A stretch of 64,000 bases of DNA from Aurantiochytrium sp. KH105 (lineage: Eukaryota; Sar; Bigyra; Thraustochytrida; Thraustochytriidae): positions 152,600 to 216,599 of the forward strand of contig BGKB01000081.1 of NCBI GenBank assembly GCA_003116975.1. Direction: 5' to 3'. Under the pieces are notes generated by a model. That model saw only the letters and a program-made list of their open reading frames with translations. It was not told the origin of the DNA and did no database searches. Below, one piece after another: positions 59,098 through 64,000 of this stretch (position 1 is the stretch's first letter; each line of letters starts with the position of its first letter). The position numbers and the translations under genes were made by a program.

Positions 59098-62000
59098 ATG
59101 GCCCTCGAAGCGGAAGCGGAAGCGGCGCTCGACGTGTACGAGACCAAGGCGTGCGTCGAGAAGCTGCGCGCCGTTGCGGACAAGGAGCTGACCACGCAGC
59201 TCAAGAGCCTCGTGCAGCACTGCCTTGGGCTCGTCAGCGTCCAGCGCTGGTTGCGCAGCGTCACAGACCAGAACTGGCGCGTCAGCGTAGAGAGCGTCGT
59301 CGCCTTCATCCTCAAGTTCGTCAACCAGGAACTCTTGCCGGCGCTCCACAGCGGAGATGCTCACGCTGATGCCGATGCAGGCCTCGCGGACTTTCGCAAG
59401 ACCCTGGCCGAACTCGAAACGCCCAAGAGCCTCGCGCGCGGGAGCCTCCGTCTCCTCGTGCGCGACGAGCTTCCCGGTGCTCTCGCAAGCCAATTCGTTG
59501 GCTTCATCGAGACCGCGGACACGCTAGCGCACACCTGGGCCTCTGTCGGCGCACGCGAGGCGGTGCTGGAGCTCATTGAAGAAAACGAGGCATCCATAGA
59601 GTCTCTCCTCCAGAACCTGCAACGAGTTTCCCGCGCCCACAAGCGCAAGCGGAGTCAAGATGAGAAAGAAACGAACCCGTCTTCAAAGGTCGCGCGTACG
59701 TCGGGAGGTTCGTGCAGAGACGAAGACAACGCGGGGCCCGGATCCCGACCTCCTCGCGACGATGACGACGACAACGATGAACCCGGCAATGCCGATCGTA
59801 CGATACATGGCCCCGGTTATGTGTCGGGGTCTGCCTCGGGTCCTGACACCGCAAACACGCAAGGAGCAGGTGGCGCCTCGACGACCAGCAGCAATGGCAA
59901 CAGCAATGGCAAGGCCGGCTCGGACGGACAGGGCTCGCAGCAACAGGACGCCACAAAAAAATCTGCAGACAGTGGCCCGCTCTTGACCATGTCCGCGCTC
60001 GATCACAACCTCGAACGTGGAGCCGCACACAGTGTGATTCAGCTCGTTCACACCATGCGCATGGCGATCGAAGACTCTCCCAGCCTTAAACGAGGCCTCA
60101 AAGATACTGCAATTGTAATCGAAAATGCAGGCCACAACCCAGGCCCCGCCGAGGTCAATACTGCCGGGCAGCTGTTAGCTTCCTCGCAAGTTCCTCATGC
60201 ACAAAAAAGGGCAAAAGCAAGTGGAGGCGGGACAATGACCCTGCAGCAGCAGCAACAGGTGCAACAGCATCAGGCTGCTTTGGGCGTTCTGGGTAGCCTC
60301 GTCAGTGGCGGTGCCGCGTCAATGGACCCTCGCGCTCTGCAGCAATTGCTGGCACAGTTGTCCGCCGGCCTTTTGAACCCGCTGCAGCTCTCGCAGCTCC
60401 TACAATGGCCTTCCAATGAACTCCCCCTGCGCATATCTTTACAGCCCTCTGCATCCGTACATAAAGCTACGGGCGACTTGGAGCCTCTCGGGATGATTGC
60501 CTTTGGACTTGAAGTCTCAAGCACTGACCTAGCTCAAAATGAGGTCGTTATTATCAAAGTTATCCATGTCAAGGACGCCAAGCCGGCTCAGGTCTTTGAG
60601 CACGTTCTCGATGGGGAACCTCGTTTCGTCTTTCGATCGACCCCTGCGCTTGGCGCGTCCTCATCATCATCTTCTTCGTCGGCGTCATCATCTTCATCTT
60701 CTTCATCGTCGACGATGGTAGCAACAACTACAACGCAAGCGCCCGAGGCTACGATAGGTGAGGCAAACAAGAGTTCAGCAGAAGCAGGGCCCTTTTCGTT
60801 TGCATCTGGCTCATACAGTGGACGCCGGCTGTTTGCGCGCCTCGAGGTCGATCCCCATTTGCCAACGTCCGCTTTCAAGCTCGAGTACGTCCTTGCGGTC
60901 CGAGTGGGCAACTCGGACTTTGTGCAAAGCATGCCCTTTAACGTGATTCCATCCACCTTTGACGACGACTGGGTCGGCGCCAATGACAAGAGAAAAACCC
61001 TTGTCCACCAATTTGCTCGCGTTTACTCCAACCAGATTGCCATGGCAGAAAACCGCTTTCTTGCCTGCCAGCCCGTCATTATGCCAGACCGAGATGTCCT
61101 CTCTGATCTCAAAGAGAATGTGCTGCGGTTGGAAAAGCAATATGAAGCGCGAAGCAGTCATGCTGCGAGAGGCTCTCCCGGTCCTGAGATCGCGTCCGGC
61201 CAGGGCTCTCTGGATCCGCAGAATGAGACAAACAAGCCTGGAGAGCCAGGTCGCAAGACAGCGCAGACGGGCGAGCCCCCCTCGCACCCCACGGGGTCTC
61301 CAGGGGGACAAGAGCCGAACTTGAACGAGCTGATCCCTGGTCTGGGGCTTGCTCCGCCCATGAACCTAAGTTACATGCTACCTGCCCTGAGTGGCCTTGG
61401 CAGCCCAACGGAACAGTATAACGCGCTACTGGGCTCGCTTGGTGGCCTGCAGTACCAGGTTGCTTCGGGCGCAGCAGGGTCGTCAGCTGGCAAGCAAGCA
61501 ACGAGCCCTCAGCCTCCAGGGGAAGCGGGCAGTCTCAAACTGGGCAGAGACGAGATGCAGGGAGCTCGTCGCAACGCTGGCTTTGTCACGACGGCATCCG
61601 CAGCAAACCCACAAAACCTCGTAAATATTCGCCGGGATGTGGAGGAACGTCTCTACCGCGTGGTGGACTTTCTGCGGCAATCTGACAAGGCTCCGACAGC
61701 ACCTCTGGACGATCGACACGCGCAAATGTTCACCTGGAATGAGAATATGGCCCTTTTGTTGTGCTCTTTACTGCAGGAGTCGTGCAAGAACCCATTCAAG
61801 TCGATCTTGCGCAACTTTAATCGCGCAGTGACGGACGGTGCTGCTTTCGGGCCTGGCGGTGCCGCTCAGGCTTCGAGGCGCCCCGTGCGCGACCGCTCGT
61901 CGCTGCGAAAGCGCCTGCAAAAAATGCTGCACCGCGAACAGCTTTCCAAAGACTGGGAGTCAACGCGTCGAGCATCCGCAAACCTCTTTGTCAATTCGTC

Positions 62001-62121
62001 AAAGAAACGTCTCGAAGATGAAGTCGACGCCAATCTTGAGTTCCTGCGCGAGCCTGTGAGTCTCGTGGAGGAAGTCTTTGTCGACCTGAATCCGTCCGTG
62101 CCAGCCATTGGCCTCAACTGA
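59098..62121 (+). CDS. Large protein of unknown function with Q-rich and Ser-rich linkers
   Basis: 1,007 residues from the ATG at 59098 (MALEAEAEAALDVYETKACV). Three ordered-looking parts are separated by low complexity. Residues ~1-190 are helical (QLKSLVQHCLGLVSVQRWL and others), ending in a basic KRKR patch. Residues ~430-690 look like a mixed alpha/beta domain (LRISLQPSASVHKATGDLEP ... FKLEYVLAVRVGNSDFVQSM). Residues ~840-1007 are again helical (VNIRRDVEERLYRVVDFLRQ) with a basic RKRLQKML stretch. Between these lie acidic/Gly, Q-rich (~380-395), poly-Ser (~520-540) and Pro/Gly segments. This style suits a nuclear transcription or chromatin factor, but I recognise no domain. The 5' leader region is dense in GGCA/CAGA repeats. 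Confidence 0.85.
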   Translation: MALEAEAEAALDVYETKACVEKLRAVADKELTTQLKSLVQHCLGLVSVQRWLRSVTDQNWRVSVESVVAFILKFVNQELLPALHSGDAHADADAGLADFRKTLAELETPKSLARGSLRLLVRDELPGALASQFVGFIETADTLAHTWASVGAREAVLELIEENEASIESLLQNLQRVSRAHKRKRSQDEKETNPSSKVARTSGGSCRDEDNAGPGSRPPRDDDDDNDEPGNADRTIHGPGYVSGSASGPDTANTQGAGGASTTSSNGNSNGKAGSDGQGSQQQDATKKSADSGPLLTMSALDHNLERGAAHSVIQLVHTMRMAIEDSPSLKRGLKDTAIVIENAGHNPGPAEVNTAGQLLASSQVPHAQKRAKASGGGTMTLQQQQQVQQHQAALGVLGSLVSGGAASMDPRALQQLLAQLSAGLLNPLQLSQLLQWPSNELPLRISLQPSASVHKATGDLEPLGMIAFGLEVSSTDLAQNEVVIIKVIHVKDAKPAQVFEHVLDGEPRFVFRSTPALGASSSSSSSSASSSSSSSSSTMVATTTTQAPEATIGEANKSSAEAGPFSFASGSYSGRRLFARLEVDPHLPTSAFKLEYVLAVRVGNSDFVQSMPFNVIPSTFDDDWVGANDKRKTLVHQFARVYSNQIAMAENRFLACQPVIMPDRDVLSDLKENVLRLEKQYEARSSHAARGSPGPEIASGQGSLDPQNETNKPGEPGRKTAQTGEPPSHPTGSPGGQEPNLNELIPGLGLAPPMNLSYMLPALSGLGSPTEQYNALLGSLGGLQYQVASGAAGSSAGKQATSPQPPGEAGSLKLGRDEMQGARRNAGFVTTASAANPQNLVNIRRDVEERLYRVVDFLRQSDKAPTAPLDDRHAQMFTWNENMALLLCSLLQESCKNPFKSILRNFNRAVTDGAAFGPGGAAQASRRPVRDRSSLRKRLQKMLHREQLSKDWESTRRASANLFVNSSKKRLEDEVDANLEFLREPVSLVEEVFVDLNPSVPAIGLN

Positions 62122-62379
62122 CTACTGCACGCGCCAACTTGCCTTTGAATTCAGGCGTTTCACGCTAAACCATGAAAGAAAAGTGAAGATCATTCATTTT
62201 TGATGATTCGTCTTGTTGTTTTCAAGAGTTCATTCGTTTCAACCCCGGGCATTCTCCTCAAATGGATGACCAGGCTTCTTCTGGTTACGAAGTATTTTCC
62301 TGCAAAGCAACCAACCTCCTTTCTTCCTCCTCGTCCCAAATTTAAGACCGTCTTTTTATAAGAGCAGGAGCAAAAATAT
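62122..62379. other. 3' flank of the Q/S-rich gene
   Basis: 258 bp between the stop codon and the left inverted repeat of the putative transposon. AT-richer, no ORF. Confidence 0.4.
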
Positions 62380-62412
62380 ACGGAGATTTGACAGACCCGA
62401 AAATCCGCACTT
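62380..62412 (+). repeat. Left terminal inverted repeat
   Basis: Begins ACGGAGATTTG and ends TCCGCACTT. It pairs with 63324-63356 in inverted orientation with the same 13-bp interval between the two conserved blocks. Confidence 0.65.
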
Positions 62413-62715
62413 GCGTTTCGCAGACCGCGGCGAGGACGCCTGGCTTCGGCTTGGCCTGGAGAGCGCGAATCTGGTCTTTTCGAGCCACGAAATTTCGTAG
62501 ACGGAAAGTTATCGCGTTTGCGGGCCGCGTGGGGTGGTGGTAATAGGCGCTAATATGGGCAGAGAGTACCCAGTCGTAATAGGGCAAAGGTAGACGCAAA
62601 AGCGCCAAATAAGGTACCAATGACTGTTGAAATTCCCAGCATCCTGAACAAGCTCCTGGTGTAGTGAGCGATGACGTCTTGTTCGAGGGACCGCTTTGGG
62701 GAGTACACTTGCTAA

Positions 62716-63048
62716 ATGTGTTTTGTTGTGGCACATTTCTTGGTCCTCGTCGGCCTGGGCGTCATGCTTCAACGAGCGGTGCANCAGTTATACAGTCTGG
62801 GTCATCAGGAACAGGGCGAAAAGGCATGGAAGCCAAATCTGCCAGCGAGATTCAACTTCTTACGGTCACGAACCCAAGCAAGACACCCAAGCAAGACCCC
62901 CAAGCAAATCATGCAGACTTTTCTTGATCAACACGTTGAGCCCAAGCCAGCTAGCTTCCCTACAGAGACCCAGATCAAGGCAAAGATTGTCAACGTGAAG
63001 ACCAAATTTCGCAAAATGCAAGCAAAACCGACCAACAACGATATTTAA
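62716..63048 (+). pseudogene. Transposase-like fragment
   Basis: Open frame of 110 codons with one undetermined base (62784). The second half (ARHPSKTPKQIMQTFLDQHV, then FPTETQIKAKIVNVKTKFRK) resembles the segment between the DNA-binding domain and the catalytic core in Mutator/FAR1-type transposases of protists. It stops at a TAA before any catalytic DDE core. The first ~25 residues are probably not part of the original protein. The resemblance is from memory of the family style and is weak. Confidence 0.35.
62784..62784. other. Single undetermined base
   Basis: One N inside the transposase-like fragment; its identity could affect the reading frame only by creating a stop or substitution. 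Confidence 1.
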
Positions 63049-63323
63049 CAGCAAGTTTGTCTTCTCCACGCGTTTCCTTGCCTCTGCCTGGCATCTAGCC
63101 CAGCTGCGCGGCAGTCTCCTCCGCAAACACGGTCGCAAAGCCCGCGCAAAGTCGCCCTTTCGCGCAGTTCTGCGCTGGTCCATCGTCGATGATTAGACGC
63201 ATGAGGTGAAAAAAGGGGGGTGACACAACTTTACAACGAAGGCTTGCACGGCCGTGCCGCCGGGTGTTCTGGGCAGCCAGGCGGCGGCGGAGCGAGCCTG
63301 CGCGCCGGCGAGGCGATTGGCTG

Positions 63324-63356
63324 AAGTGCGGAATATCGCGAGTGCCAAATCTCCGT
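63324..63356 (-). repeat. Right terminal inverted repeat
   Basis: AAGTGCGGA, 13 bp, then CAAATCTCCGT: the inverted counterpart of 62380-62412. Confidence 0.65.
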
Positions 63357-63688
63357 ACACCAATATGGGAAATCGTCTCCTGGTCTTACGTGGAGACGGT
63401 CTTTAAAAAAAAATGGTGCATTGGGATAAGAAAAGGTTTGGGACGGGGGGGGGGAGAAGGGCTTGGGGATGGATGGATTGCATTTACGATCGCCGAGGTA
63501 TAGACCTTTACTATTAAGGTATACCTAGAATGCTCTGCATGATCGAATGTCCTTTTGCTGTACTTTTGCGTAAAATTACGTAAGCATCGTGAGCAGTGAA
63601 TGCAGATTGCCCGAAGTCAAGAAGCAGAAGAAAGTTTCAGAAAGAGTTAAAGAAAAGATTACGTAGAGCAGATGATTCCAGATAATTC
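63357..63688. other. 3' flank of the right-edge gene
   Basis: 332 bp between the right inverted repeat and the stop codon of the partial gene; contains a G9 run near 63446-63455 and AT-rich sequence. No gene is seen. Confidence 0.4.
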
Positions 63689-64000
63689 TTAGTATGGAAT
63701 AACGGTTGTGTCCACGTAGAGGGGTGCGTACATGGAGTCGACGTAGCAGGTCTCGCTGTCCTCGTCATACCTGCAGATCGCTGCGCATGTGTTGTCCGAG
63801 GCAGGGGCGTCCGTAATGTCGCATTCTTCGCCCATCGCCGTGCGAGTGACCTTACCGCAAGCCGATCGACCCTTGCCAAAGCAAGGGTTCGGCAAGGCCT
63901 CAAGCGGACCAGGAGGGCACATGTAGTTGCGCACAAGGATGGCAACCGCAAGGGCACGACCATCTTCCTGTTCGTAGGTGTCGTCCTTCTCGAGACCCAT
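63689..64000 (-). CDS. Partial cysteine-rich protein (N-terminus outside window)
   Basis: 103 codons from the right edge to a TAA at 63689. The codon at the edge is ATG, but the gene may begin further right. The visible part is the C-terminus and contains eight cysteines (YMCPPGPLEALPNPCFG, SACGKV, GEECDI, NTCAAICRY, ETCYVD) with alternating acidic and small residues, which suits a secreted or luminal disulfide-bonded domain. It ends VDTTVIPY. No family is recognised, and no membrane segment is visible in this part. Confidence 0.6.
   Translation of the reverse strand: MGLEKDDTYEQEDGRALAVAILVRNYMCPPGPLEALPNPCFGKGRSACGKVTRTAMGEECDITDAPASDNTCAAICRYDEDSETCYVDSMYAPLYVDTTVIPY

Larger units (their letters stand above)
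62380..63356. mobile_element. Putative Mutator-like DNA element with terminal inverted repeats (977 bp)
   Basis: The ends are inverted copies of one 33-bp sequence: 11 identical bases (ACGGAGATTTG), 13 less conserved bases with 7 matches, then 9 identical bases (TCCGCACTT), 27/33 in all. The 10 bp on the outer flanks (gcaaaaatat left, acaccaatat right) agree at 7 positions in direct orientation, as an aged 9-10 bp target-site duplication would. Inside is a short transposase-like reading frame at 62716-63048 that ends prematurely. TIR plus a 9-10 bp duplication fits Mutator-like elements. The element looks internally deleted, so non-autonomous. Both the family and the boundaries are inferred from this single copy. 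Confidence 0.5.

Overview
This window reads as nuclear DNA of a GC-rich, intron-poor protist. The genes are plainly eukaryotic (unconventional myosin, Sec24, V-ATPase subunit d, CENP-L, RPS16, RPL13, a mitochondrial-type methylthiotransferase, a CASTOR/POLLUX channel). Nearly all are single-exon; the only intron I can support is in RPL13. Stramenopile-like traits (a WW/MyTH4 myosin, a Cys-repeat 'WRKY19-like' protein) together with very GC-rich spacers full of tetranucleotide repeats suggest a labyrinthulomycete/thraustochytrid-like organism. That placement is inference, not proof. Layout, left to right: a partial WW-motor-IQ-MyTH4 myosin (-), two divergent coiled-coil proteins (- and +), a Cys/His-repeat protein (-), a CASTOR/POLLUX channel (+), a CDK5RAP1-like tRNA methylthiotransferase (-), a UPF0126/TRIC-type membrane protein (+), V-ATPase subunit d (+), a membrane TKL-type kinase (-), an F-box/SPRY protein (+), a ubiquitin-like protein (-), malonyl-CoA decarboxylase (-), an IQ-motif protein (+), Sec24 (-), a fibronectin-II/PH membrane protein (+), RPS16 (-), RPL13 (+), CENP-L (-), an 8.5 kb gene-free repeat-rich stretch, a large Q/S-rich protein of unknown function (+), a ~1 kb element with terminal inverted repeats carrying a transposase-like remnant, and a partial Cys-rich gene (-). 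Most genes alternate strand, giving seven head-to-head pairs over GC-rich spacers of 0.7-1.8 kb and seven tail-to-tail pairs separated by only 23-504 bp. The genes are not an operon or one pathway. The main relations visible are shared divergent promoters (notably RPS16/RPL13) and a recurring 14-bp motif, GCAAGTGSGSTATC, clustered upstream of the myosin, V-ATPase d and the RPS16/RPL13 pair. Both sizeable assembly gaps lie in or beside these motif clusters. The features most worth follow-up are the FN2-stalk-TM-PH protein, the motif clusters, the TIR element, the complete CENP-L homologue and the WW/MyTH4 myosin.
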